A model generated the notes under the pieces. That model saw only the letters and a list, made by a program, of their open reading frames with translations. It made no database searches and was not told the DNA's origin. From positions 992,001 to 1,056,000 of the forward strand of contig CAWAFL010000001.1 in assembly GCA_963781305.1 (NCBI GenBank): a stretch of 64,000 nt of DNA, given 5' to 3'. The position numbers were made by a program, and so were the translations under genes. Origin of the DNA: DASXMT01 sp963781305 (GTDB lineage Bacteria > Actinomycetota > Acidimicrobiia > Acidimicrobiales > RAAP-2). Each line of letters begins with the position of its first letter. Position 1 is the stretch's first letter. This document shows positions 55,033 to 63,315 of the stretch, piece by piece.

Positions 55033-56540
55033 GATCCTGCCCCGTCGGACCCGTTGCCGAGGCGCAGGGCGCTCAGCGTGGAGGAGGCGATCCACGCCGC
55101 CCCGTCGGAAGGGTGGAAGTCGTTGTCGTAGCCGCCGTAGTAGAGCCGGCCGTTTCCGAAGGGAGACGCCTTGATGGTGCGGATCGAGACGAACGCCTGC
55201 CCGGAACGGACGGGGCTGGGCTGGGCGACCGAGGGCTTGAACTGAGGTCCGCTGAGGCAACGCAGGCTGTAGGTCGGTGACGATCCCTGATCGGTGCGCA
55301 CGGCGAAGCAGGCCGAGGCGCTAAAACCCGAGGGCGCACAGATCTGGGTCGACGGACATGCCCTCGCGTAACCCCATTCGAGACCAAAGACCTGCCCCCT
55401 GACCCCGTCGATCCTGAGGGTCTCGAAGTTGTTGTAGGCGGCGATGACATAGTCGATCGAGGTCGAACCAGTAACCGGGACAGTTGTGCCCTCAGCCGCC
55501 AGCATGTGGCTGATGGCCGTGATGGGAGTGAACTCCAGGGTCAAGACCAGCCCTGGGAACGGATGACCCGGGCCTACCGGCATGGTGCCGGCCAGCTGCC
55601 CTTTGGGTAGATCGTCCAGGCGGTAGACGTCCCCGCTGCCCTCGGTCGAGAAGAGCAGGGACGGCGAACCGACGTGGGTGACACATGACAGCCCGCGCAA
55701 TCCACTGTTGAACGGACCTACCGGGGGTTCTTGGTAGACGAGGGCCCAACGGGGGGATCCGGACGCAAGCGTGCCGTCGTTTCGACGGAACATCATCGTA
55801 TTGATGGTGACGTAGAGCGCCCCGCCGCAATCGGTGAAGGCCGTGACCTTCTGGGTCTTGAGCCCCGGCGCCCCGGGTGATGCTCCACTCAGCTCGGGCA
55901 CCGGGCTGAACACCAAGGTGTGCTTGGTCTTGGACCAGGTACCCCGGAGGATGCCGGTGGGACCGACGCCGGCATAGATCGACCACACCCCGTCGGTCTC
56001 GTGGGCGCCGAAGGACCGGACGGCGGCTCTGGTCGAGGCCAGGGTAAAGGAGTTGGCCGGGGTGAAGGACTTCGCTCCGTCGAGCAACCATTGGATCTGT
56101 GACTTGCCGTTGACGATGGCCTGGGTGATCAGCAGCGAATGCCCCGGCCCCATGCCCTGGTTGCTCGGGATGGGGAACGAATCGAGGGCTTGGACCCGGG
56201 TGGACTCGGTCTGCTCGAAGACCTTCCACGGCGCGGTGGCCGAGCTCTTGACCAGGACCTGGCCGTAGGCGGACGGTCCCGTGTACTCCCATTGATCGGT
56301 GGCGGCGAAGAGGCGTCCCGCATGAGCGGCGAGCGCCATGACCTCGTTGTCGTGCGCCACCCGGGACCGGGTGTTCGTCGTTAGCGGCTCCCGTGCCGCC
56401 GGCACGGCGTACGTCGTCGACACATTGGTTGCCGCCGAGCTCGCAACCGTGCTGCCTATGGAGAGAAGGCCCACCGCGACCAGTGCCACCAGTGCCAACG
56501 GCAAAAGCCGGCAGCCCTCTTGTGCCGGTGAGCGTCGCAT
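55029..56540 (-). CDS. secreted propeller-like protein
   Basis: Not recognised. 503 residues with a signal peptide (MRRSPAQEGCRLLPLALVAL then VAVGLLSIGSTVASSA). The mature part has repeated beta-rich units such as VMALAAHAGRLFAATDQWEY, DGVWSIYAGVGPTGILRGTW, CGGALYVTINTMMFRRNDG and GRLYYGGYDNDFHPSDGAAW. This alternation resembles a beta-propeller, but no named repeat family is obvious. Cysteines in ACPSTQICAPSGFSASAC suggest disulfides. It is the promoter-proximal gene of the secreted/sulfatase operon, divergent from marR. Confidence 0.75.
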   Translation of the reverse strand: MRRSPAQEGCRLLPLALVALVAVGLLSIGSTVASSAATNVSTTYAVPAAREPLTTNTRSRVAHDNEVMALAAHAGRLFAATDQWEYTGPSAYGQVLVKSSATAPWKVFEQTESTRVQALDSFPIPSNQGMGPGHSLLITQAIVNGKSQIQWLLDGAKSFTPANSFTLASTRAAVRSFGAHETDGVWSIYAGVGPTGILRGTWSKTKHTLVFSPVPELSGASPGAPGLKTQKVTAFTDCGGALYVTINTMMFRRNDGTLASGSPRWALVYQEPPVGPFNSGLRGLSCVTHVGSPSLLFSTEGSGDVYRLDDLPKGQLAGTMPVGPGHPFPGLVLTLEFTPITAISHMLAAEGTTVPVTGSTSIDYVIAAYNNFETLRIDGVRGQVFGLEWGYARACPSTQICAPSGFSASACFAVRTDQGSSPTYSLRCLSGPQFKPSVAQPSPVRSGQAFVSIRTIKASPFGNGRLYYGGYDNDFHPSDGAAWIASSTLSALRLGNGSDGAGS

Positions 56541-56568
56541 CGCCCCAAGTATCGAGGATCTCTGCTAG

Positions 56569-56590
56569 AATGTCAACCATGGTTGTCAAT
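56569..56590. promoter_or_regulatory. palindromic MarR-type operator
   Basis: The perfect palindrome CAACCATGGTTG at 56574-56585 is flanked by TGT on the left and TCA on the right, extending to AATGTCAACC/GGTTGTCAAT. It lies between the secreted-protein gene (start 56540) and marR. The ATG inside it (56579) is not a good translation start. The position suits autorepression and control of the divergent operon. Confidence 0.6.
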
Positions 56591-56602
56591 AAGAGAGGTC
56601 CG

Positions 56603-57147
56603 GTGCCAATGAACCAAGCGGACCCACCGACCGACACCGGGGAAGGCGACCCGCTACCGGAACGTCAACGGGGACAGTTTGGCCTCGGTGGTAGTTTGCG
56701 CCGGGCCTGGATCGGCTATCGGCGTCGACTGGACGAGCACCTGGCCGCGGCAGGATTCGACGATCGCAAGCTTCCCGATGGTCGAGTGTTGCGCATCTGC
56801 TCGAGTTCCACCGAGACGACGACCTCGCAGATCGGTCGGGAGCTAAACATCAGCCGCCAAGGCGCCGGCAAGATCGTCAATGATCTTCGTGATCGGGGCT
56901 ACGTGGAGGTAACTGCTTCCGCGACCAGCGCAGAGAGAAGACGGTGAGGCTCACCCCGAGGGCCGTCGCCTACTTGGCGGCCCACCGAAAGGCCGCCCGC
57001 GCCATTGAGCGTCAACTGCGCGCCGAACTGGGAACCGAGGCCTTCGAGGGCCTGCAACACCTTCTCGATGCTCTCGGGGACGACGATCAGCCACGGATGA
57101 GCGACTACCTGCTCGGGGTCCGAGAAGTGGTCTACCCCGAAGGCTGA
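56603..57147 (+). CDS. MarR-family regulator, frameshifted
   Basis: Winged-helix regulator. The recognition region is SSTETTTSQIGRELNISRQG followed by AGKIVNDLRDRGYVEVT. The frame then ends in AERRR and TGA at 56945-56947, while the expected continuation KTVRLTPRAVAYLAAHR lies in another frame and runs to 57147. One indel near 56920-56935 joins the two. The start at GTG 56603 or ATG 56609 fits the AGAGAGG at 56592-56598 better than the ATG at 56579. It probably represses the divergent secreted/sulfatase operon. It is the only broken gene after 22.7 kb. Confidence 0.75.
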
Positions 57148-57150
57148 CGG

Positions 57151-57169
57151 CCGGCATGGACCACGCCGG
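57151..57169 (+). terminator. short hairpin after marR
   Basis: CCGGC at 57151-57155 pairs with GCCGG at 57165-57169, loop ATGGACCAC, followed by TTAGCGCTTCT. It is 3 bases after the marR stop. Weak. Confidence 0.3.
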
Positions 57170-57246
57170 TTAGCGCTTCTGATTCGCCTATGAAGGAATG
57201 GCATGAGCGATGGGCGACCGACGATGACGTCTATGCGGACATGAAG

Positions 57247-57885
57247 TTAGACCGGCCCTTGACCGTCCTGAACTGCCTTCTCGACCAATCCGATGACCCA
57301 AGAGACACCCCGGATGGCCTGCTCGGGATCCATCTGCCAATCGACGGCAAGGCGCTCGTAGGATGCCACGCTCCACAGCACGTCGAACAGGGCCGCCACG
57401 AGCACCTGATCACCCGAGGGCCACTGCGCAGTCGTCGCCTCGACCGCGCCGAGCAGCGCTGCTCGCTGGCGTTGGTTCGCATCGACGAGCGTCGGATCGA
57501 GTGGTAGGCGTGGTTCGACTGGATAGGTCGACACGTGGTCAAAGATCTGTGCGGTCACCTTGGCAATGTCCCCGAGCTGCATTCCCTCGAGATCGATGCC
57601 AGCGTCTTCCTCCTGGCGGTGCATCACCGCATCTCGCAGCCCACGCTCGTTGCCAAAATGACGGTAGACGGTTCGCTCATTCACGCCGGCGCGCTCAGCG
57701 ACGGCCCGAACCGTCAGTCGGTTCCAGTCCCGAACGGCTGCACTGTGGAGGAGCTCGGAGCCGGCATCAACGATCCGCTCGCGTGTCTCCGCGGCCCGCT
57801 CGCGGCGCAGGGTGCGATCATAGGATCGTCCGGGCCGGACAGGTTCACCGGAGTTGGGTTCCGCCGAGGCAGTCATGGTCCTCAT
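57247..57885 (-). CDS. TetR-family regulator
   Basis: About 212 residues. DNA-binding domain: RERIVDAGSELLHSAAVRDW, RLTVRAVAERAGVNERTVYRHFGN. It has an N-terminal basic linker (SYDRTLRRERAAET). Starts at ATG 57885 or 57876; the upstream open frame to 57918 overlaps the SDR gene. It is the last gene of the P450-5 operon, four bases after the SDR-3 stop, and probably governs that operon. Confidence 0.85.
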   Translation of the reverse strand: MRTMTASAEPNSGEPVRPGRSYDRTLRRERAAETRERIVDAGSELLHSAAVRDWNRLTVRAVAERAGVNERTVYRHFGNERGLRDAVMHRQEEDAGIDLEGMQLGDIAKVTAQIFDHVSTYPVEPRLPLDPTLVDANQRQRAALLGAVEATTAQWPSGDQVLVAALFDVLWSVASYERLAVDWQMDPEQAIRGVSWVIGLVEKAVQDGQGPV

Positions 57886-57889
57886 TCTG

Positions 57890-58630
57890 CTACGCCAGCT
57901 TGGCCGACCAACCCCCATCGACCGGAATCACCGCACCAGTGACATATGAGGCCCGATCAGAGGCCAAGAAGGCGCCAACCTCGGCCACCTCGTGGGGCAG
58001 ACCGGCGCGGTTGAGGGCAGCCTTGGCGGCGATGTCGGGAATGAAGTCCTCTGCCCCCACGGCCATGATCTCGGTCAGGATGAACCCAGGACAGATGGTA
58101 TTGACGCGGATCCCCTTGGTGCCGTACTCGATGGCAGCTGACTTACCGGCGCCGATGATCCCGTGCTTGGCCGCCTGGTAGACGCTGGTGAAGGCCGATC
58201 CGTTGAGGCCACCGACCGACGACCAGTTGATGATCGAGCCGCCGCCGGTGGGGAGCATGGTACGGACGCCGTGCTTCATTCCCAGCATCACCCCCCTCAG
58301 GTCGACGTCCATCAGCCGGTCGTAGAACTCCATCGTCAGTTCGGTGAGCGCGCAGCCATCGGCGATACCAGCCACGTTGAGTACGGCATCTACCCGGCCG
58401 AACGCCTCGACGGCCGCGGCCATCGTGGCCTCCACGTCGGCCTCGCTGGAGACGTCGCAGTGCACGGGGAGGACATCCCCGCCGACGTCGGCTGCAGTGT
58501 CCTGCTCGGCACCACTGATGTCGGCGGCTACCACCTTGGCCCCCTCGCGGACGAAGACGCTGACCGATGCTTTGCCCATTCCCGAGCCCGCTCCGGTGAT
58601 CACCGCCACCTTGTCATCCAACAGGCTCAT
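57890..58630 (-). CDS. short-chain dehydrogenase/reductase (SDR-3)
   Basis: 246 residues. Cofactor motif VITGAGSGMGKA, Asp after beta-2 (VVAADISG), LNVAGIADG in place of NNAG, catalytic Ser in INWSSVGGLNGS, and Tyr/Lys in SVYQAAKHGI. GGGAGAG precedes the ATG. It lies 16 bases after P450-5, repeating the P450-then-SDR arrangement seen at 25360-27410. Confidence 0.9.
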   Translation of the reverse strand: MSLLDDKVAVITGAGSGMGKASVSVFVREGAKVVAADISGAEQDTAADVGGDVLPVHCDVSSEADVEATMAAAVEAFGRVDAVLNVAGIADGCALTELTMEFYDRLMDVDLRGVMLGMKHGVRTMLPTGGGSIINWSSVGGLNGSAFTSVYQAAKHGIIGAGKSAAIEYGTKGIRVNTICPGFILTEIMAVGAEDFIPDIAAKAALNRAGLPHEVAEVGAFLASDRASYVTGAVIPVDGGWSAKLA

Positions 58631-58646
58631 CGGCGCTCTCCCAGAA

Positions 58647-59843
58647 TCACGAAATGAGAGCCGGGAGCGTCTCCCAGCCCCGGACCGTCGAGGTCGGTGC
58701 CAGCGTGGCCCGATCCATGTCCACTTCCCAGGTCGGGAACCGGTTGAGGATCTCGTCGAGAGCCACCCTGCCTTCGAGACGGGCCAGGGCTGCTCCCAGG
58801 CAAAGATGGATTCCGTAGCCGAAGGTCAGGGACTTCCCGTCACTCCGGTGGATGTCGAAGGCGTCCCCGTTGGAAAAGCGGCGGTCGTCGTGGTTGGCTG
58901 AGCCCGGGAGGAGCACCATGATGCTGCCTTCGGGCACCGTTTGGCCCTGGATCTCGACATCCTGGGCGACGTATCTGGCGGCGTGGGGTGCCGGCGTCTC
59001 GAAACGAAGGACCTCCTCGATGGCGTTGGGGAGGAGCGACCGGTCCTCGACCAGCTCCCGTCGCTGATCGGGATGGTCGGCCAGCACCTTGCCTGTCCAC
59101 CCGATCAGCCGCCCGGTGGTCTCGTTGCCGGCACCGCTGATGACGCTGATGTACGTCAGGAGCTCATCTCTGGTCAGACGGCGGGTGGTCCCGGTCTCGT
59201 CCTCGAACTCGGCTTGGAGGAGATCGGTCATGATGTCGTCCGAGGGGTGGTCGGCCCGCCAGTCGATGTAGTCGGCGAACATGCCGGTGGGGATGAAGTT
59301 CTCGGACACCTGCATGGGCTGACCGGCCTCGGTACGCAGGTTGGCATCGACCTTGTCGCGAACGGTCTCCTGGTCCTGCTCGGGGATGCCGAGCAGCATG
59401 CCGATGACCCGCATGGGCATCTGGGCCCCGAGGTCGGCGATGAAGTCGAACTCCTCGGCGCCGATCAGCGGGTCGAGGCTGCGGGCGCAGAACGTCCGGA
59501 TCTGCGGTTCGAGCGCGGCCACCCGGTTGGCTGAAAACACCCGCGACATCAGCCGACGGTGGATCGTGTGTACCGGCGGGTCCTCGAAGATGAGCACACC
59601 CGAGGGCATCGCCACGTTGGCCCGGATGAGCTCGATGATCCCGCCCCGACCGGAGATGAAGGTCTTCGGGTCGAGATAGCCACGCTCGACGTCGTCGAAC
59701 CGGCTCACCGCGTAGAAGTCGTGGACCTCGTTGTAATAGAGCGGCGCCTCCTCCCGCAGCCGGCGAAAGACGGGATACGGATCAGCGTCAATGGCTATGT
59801 CGTACGGGTCGTAATAGACATCACTCATGTTCTGCGCTGTCAT
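58647..59843 (-). CDS. cytochrome P450 (P450-5)
   Basis: 398 residues. I-helix SVISGAGNETTGRLIG, ExxR as EEVLR, heme loop TFGYGIHLCLGAALAR. The ATG at 59843 has GGGAGG seven bases upstream; a second ATG is at 59828. It is the paralogue of P450-3. Upstream is its own likely promoter, so expression may be separate from the DapB-like gene before it. Confidence 0.92.
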   Translation of the reverse strand: MTAQNMSDVYYDPYDIAIDADPYPVFRRLREEAPLYYNEVHDFYAVSRFDDVERGYLDPKTFISGRGGIIELIRANVAMPSGVLIFEDPPVHTIHRRLMSRVFSANRVAALEPQIRTFCARSLDPLIGAEEFDFIADLGAQMPMRVIGMLLGIPEQDQETVRDKVDANLRTEAGQPMQVSENFIPTGMFADYIDWRADHPSDDIMTDLLQAEFEDETGTTRRLTRDELLTYISVISGAGNETTGRLIGWTGKVLADHPDQRRELVEDRSLLPNAIEEVLRFETPAPHAARYVAQDVEIQGQTVPEGSIMVLLPGSANHDDRRFSNGDAFDIHRSDGKSLTFGYGIHLCLGAALARLEGRVALDEILNRFPTWEVDMDRATLAPTSTVRGWETLPALIS

Positions 59844-59871
59844 GGCGCACCTCCCAGGACGTTCGTGTCGC

Positions 59872-59900
59872 ACTATGACATCAAATCCTCATGGGATCAA
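59872..59900 (-). promoter_or_regulatory. putative promoter of P450-5
   Basis: On the minus strand TTGATC (59900-59895) is 17 bases from CATAGT (59877-59872), and the transcript would begin about 20 bases before the P450-5 ATG. The spacer end carries GATGTCA, which also occurs at the P450-3 and P450-2/ferredoxin promoters in the same direction relative to the gene. Confidence 0.45.
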
Positions 59901-59950
59901 GCACGCCGAGTCGTCCCCCCTGGGCTCTGTGAGAGGAAAGCGCCAGCTCC

Positions 59951-61072
59951 TTACAGCACGAACTTCCTGCCACCCTGACCGTCGACCTCGCCGAGGCCGT
60001 CGGTCACGGGCTGCCTGGCCGTGCCCAGGTTGGCGATGACCTGGGGCAGCTCGACCGTGGTCCGAATGCCCGGAGCCGCATCGCACACGATGGGCACGGC
60101 ATTGACGGCACGATTGGCGGTATAGCCAGGCGTGGTCGCCGCCATCTGTTCCAACGGAATCGCCAATCGGATTTCGACATCGAGGGGGCAATCGCCGTCC
60201 ACGATCACCCGCCACCCTCCATCCCGGAGATCCCAGTCGGCATCGATCTCGGTCGAGCAGTACCAGGTGGCACTGAAGGTGATCAACGGCTCGCCGTGGC
60301 GCAGGCCCGACACGGTCATGCGCTGGGCGGCGACGGTACCGGATCGAACGGTGCCCGCGGCGATCTCGACGTCCCGCGTGGCGGTGGACAGCGCGCCGGT
60401 CGAGTCGACCGAGTCCAGGGGCATGCCGAGCGCCTCGGCCACCAGCCGCAACGACGGCCCGAAGGCCACCGCCCCGTGCGCGAACCGTCGAGTATCGAAG
60501 TCAGCAGGCTCCTTGCCGAAGCCCATGAGATCGAAGAGCATGGTCGGCGAGTCGCGGCTCGACACATCGGCGAACTCCAGGATCTGCAACTTGTCCAACC
60601 GGCGCTGGATCGAGGTAAGCACGATGGGGACGGCCTCGGAGATGAACCCGGGGCTGCTGCCGGTGCTGTGGATCGAAGCGGCGCCCCGCTCGCAAGCGGT
60701 CTCGACGCTCTTACGCGCCGCCGGGTCCATGCTCTCGGGATGGTGGAACTCGCCACAGGTAGCCACCACGTTCACCCCGGCCTCCAGCAGGGTGCAGATG
60801 GCGTCGAAGTCGCATCCCTGTTGCATGTAGAGGACGCAGTCGGGCTCCAGGGCCAGGATGTCGGCGATGTCCCTCGTCGCCACCACTCCGGTCGGAGCGA
60901 GCCCGCAGAGGTCGCCTGCGTCGCTGCCCTCCTTGTCCGGGGTGGTCACGTACAGACCGGCCAGGGTGAGCTGCGGATGCTCGATCACCGCTCGCAGCGA
61001 GCGCGCCCCGATATTGCCGGTGGCCCACTGCACTACCCGGTAGGTCGACTCCAGTCCGACTGGATCTCCCAT
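59951..61072 (-). CDS. DapB-like NAD(P)-dependent dehydrogenase
   Basis: 373 residues. The N-terminal Rossmann motif is VVQWATGNIGARSLRAVI. It continues with CVLYMQQGCDFDAICTLLEAGVNVV and STGSSPGFISEAVPIVL. This pattern fits the dihydrodipicolinate reductase-like/2,4-diaminopentanoate dehydrogenase group, common beside P450 and CoA-ligase genes in mycobacteria and relatives. The physiological substrate is unknown. The ATG is preceded by GGGAGGGGGG. A 93-base gap separates it from the CoA-ester lyase. Confidence 0.82.
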   Translation of the reverse strand: MGDPVGLESTYRVVQWATGNIGARSLRAVIEHPQLTLAGLYVTTPDKEGSDAGDLCGLAPTGVVATRDIADILALEPDCVLYMQQGCDFDAICTLLEAGVNVVATCGEFHHPESMDPAARKSVETACERGAASIHSTGSSPGFISEAVPIVLTSIQRRLDKLQILEFADVSSRDSPTMLFDLMGFGKEPADFDTRRFAHGAVAFGPSLRLVAEALGMPLDSVDSTGALSTATRDVEIAAGTVRSGTVAAQRMTVSGLRHGEPLITFSATWYCSTEIDADWDLRDGGWRVIVDGDCPLDVEIRLAIPLEQMAATTPGYTANRAVNAVPIVCDAAPGIRTTVELPQVIANLGTARQPVTDGLGEVDGQGGRKFVL

Positions 61073-61165
61073 GTCCCCCTCCTGACCTCAGCCCTACTCG
61101 AAATTACTATTCTCATGACGTGAAACCACTGATCTCAGGGAGCACGCCGGCACGGCGACCTGGGA

Positions 61166-62101
61166 TCAGGACCCAGAGCCCTCGGACGCGGCCAGAGCCG
61201 CCTTGTGCAGGACGTTGGCTGCCAGCCGCATGTGAGCAGCGTCCACCAGCTTGCCCTCGCGCCCGATAGCGCCCACTCCCTCGGCCTCCGACTGGCGATA
61301 GATCGCCACCGACTCTTCGGCTTCGGCGATCTCGGCTGCGGTCGGCGCGAACGCAGCGTTGGCCAGAGGGACCTGCCCGGGATGGATGGCCCACTTGCCG
61401 TCGTAGCCCAGCAGGCTGGCATGCTGTGCGGCCCGCTTGTACCCGTCGGGGTCCGTATAGGCGGGATACGGGGCGTCGATGGCGTCGATGCCCGCCCCGC
61501 GGGCGGCGGCCAGGATCTGGACCCGGGCGAAGTGCCAGAAGTCGCCTGGGTACTCGCCCACGGGATCGAAGTTCCCGTCCACGCGGGCGTGCATCGATGC
61601 CGACAGGTCGCCGGCGCCGAAGATGATCGCTTCCAGGCGATCGCTGGCTTTGGCGATCTCCGCCGCGTTGGTGAGGCCCTCGGCCTCCTCGATGAGAACT
61701 TCGAGGCCGATACGCTTGGTCAGGCCGAGCTTCGTCTCGAGCTGGGTGAGCAGCACGTCGAACCACCAGACGTCTCGGGCCGAGCGGGCCTTGGGGACGA
61801 TGATGACATCGAGCGCCTCGCGGGCGCCGGTGACGATCTCGACCACGTCCCCATAGCACCAGGGCGTCTCGAGGCCGTTGACCCGCACGGCGCGCACGAC
61901 ACGGCCCCAGTCCTGGTTGGTCAGGGCGTTGACGGCAATGGCCCGCGCCGATTCCTTGACGATGGGTGCACAGGCATCCTCCAGGTCCAAGAACACGAGG
62001 TCGGCGCCGGAGCTGGGTGCCTTCTCGCACATGCGTTCGCTGCTGGCCGGGGCGGCCAGTTCCGATCGTCGGGCTCGGGGTGCGTGCACGGTTGCCTCCA
62101 T
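61166..62101 (-). CDS. CoA-ester lyase (HpcH/HpaI, CitE-like)
   Basis: 311 residues, TIM barrel. Diagnostic pieces are DLVFLDLEDACAPIVKESA (Mg site), LEVLIEEAEGLTNAAEIA, IIFGAGDLSASMHAR and KWAIHPGQVPLANAAF. Related enzymes cleave malyl-CoA, citramalyl-CoA or similar 3-hydroxyacyl-CoA esters. The ATG at 62101 is 11 bases after the CoA-transferase stop, so the CoA ester made by that enzyme may pass here after modification. Confidence 0.88.
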   Translation of the reverse strand: MEATVHAPRARRSELAAPASSERMCEKAPSSGADLVFLDLEDACAPIVKESARAIAVNALTNQDWGRVVRAVRVNGLETPWCYGDVVEIVTGAREALDVIIVPKARSARDVWWFDVLLTQLETKLGLTKRIGLEVLIEEAEGLTNAAEIAKASDRLEAIIFGAGDLSASMHARVDGNFDPVGEYPGDFWHFARVQILAAARGAGIDAIDAPYPAYTDPDGYKRAAQHASLLGYDGKWAIHPGQVPLANAAFAPTAAEIAEAEESVAIYRQSEAEGVGAIGREGKLVDAAHMRLAANVLHKAALAASEGSGS

Positions 62102-62112
62102 CGTGGCTGCGG

Positions 62113-63315
62113 TTAGATGATGCCCGCCGCCCGGAGGCGGGCGACTCGGTCAGGATCAATGCCCAGCAGGTCGCCGTAGACGGCGTCGTTGTCTGCGCCC
62201 AGCCGGCGGCCCAGGTAGTCGATTCGCCCAGGGGACTCGGAGAGCTGGGCCACGGGGGCCTGTACGGTCATGGGGCCGAGGTCCGAGTCGTCGACCCGGA
62301 CGAAGGTACCGCGAGCCACCAGGTGTTCGTCGGCCAGGAGCTGCTCGGCGTCGTAGATGGGCGCCGCTGCCACCTCGGCCTCGAGGAAGACCTTCATGGC
62401 CTCGTCCAACGAACGCTTCGCCACCCAATCGGCGACGAGCTCGTCCACTTCGATCCCCCGCTCCTGGCGACGCACGGGGTCCACGTAGTCGGGGTTCTCG
62501 GCCAGATCGGCGCGGCCGATGGAACGGTAGACGCGCACGACGATGTTCGACGACGCGCTCGAGATGGCCAGCCACTTGTCGTCGGCGGTGCGATAGGCGT
62601 TGCGGGGGGCGCTGGCCGGGAGCCGATTCCCCTCCCGGGTCGGGGTGATGCCCAGCTGATCGAAGGCGAGGGTCGAAGACTCGATGAGGCGGGCCAAGGG
62701 CTCCACCAGGTTGACGTCGACGAGCTGGCCCCCACCCCCGTGCAAGTCACGGTGGTAGAGGGCCATCATCACCGCCCACGTGGCCGACTGGGCGGCAACG
62801 CCGTCAGCCAGCATGAAGGGAGGGAGCGTCGGCGGACCGTCGGGCTGCCCTGTCACCTGCGCGAACCCGCTCGTCGCCTCGGCCAGGGTGCCGAAGCCGG
62901 GCCGATCGCTGTGGGGACCACCCCGTCCGTAGCCGCTTATATGCAGCATCACCAGCTCCGGGTGCTGGGCGTGGACCGACCGGTAATCGAGACCCCACCG
63001 GGTCAGCGCGCTGGGCCGGTTCCCAACCACCAGGACATCGCTGACGGCGAGCAGCTGATGGAACAGTTCCTGGCCCTCGACCTGCCGCAGGTCGAGGGTG
63101 ATACAGCGCTTGTTCCGGCTGACGCTCTTCCACACGAGCCCGACGCCGTCCTTGCGGTGGCCCCAGGTGCGCAGGGGATCGCCAACGCCGGGTTGCTCGA
63201 CCTTGACGACGTCGGCGCCGAACTCGCCCAGAGCGGTGGCCACCATGGGCCCGGCGACCAGCGTCGCGGCGTCGACCACGCGAAGCCCGTGCAAGGGCCC
63301 GCGGCACTCAGCCAT
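62113..63315 (-). CDS. family III CoA-transferase (CaiB/BaiF)
   Basis: 400 residues. The N-terminal GLRVVDAATLVAGPMVATAL and FGADVVKVEQPGVGDPLR are family signatures, as are DLRQVEGQELFHQL and GLDYRSVHAQHPELVMLHIS. The catalytic Asp is likely in FMLADGVAAQSA. It moves CoA between carboxylic acids and activates the substrate acid. The ATG at 63315 overlaps the LLM gene stop by eight bases; the frame is open to 63462 without a better start. Confidence 0.9.
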   Translation of the reverse strand: MAECRGPLHGLRVVDAATLVAGPMVATALGEFGADVVKVEQPGVGDPLRTWGHRKDGVGLVWKSVSRNKRCITLDLRQVEGQELFHQLLAVSDVLVVGNRPSALTRWGLDYRSVHAQHPELVMLHISGYGRGGPHSDRPGFGTLAEATSGFAQVTGQPDGPPTLPPFMLADGVAAQSATWAVMMALYHRDLHGGGGQLVDVNLVEPLARLIESSTLAFDQLGITPTREGNRLPASAPRNAYRTADDKWLAISSASSNIVVRVYRSIGRADLAENPDYVDPVRRQERGIEVDELVADWVAKRSLDEAMKVFLEAEVAAAPIYDAEQLLADEHLVARGTFVRVDDSDLGPMTVQAPVAQLSESPGRIDYLGRRLGADNDAVYGDLLGIDPDRVARLRAAGII

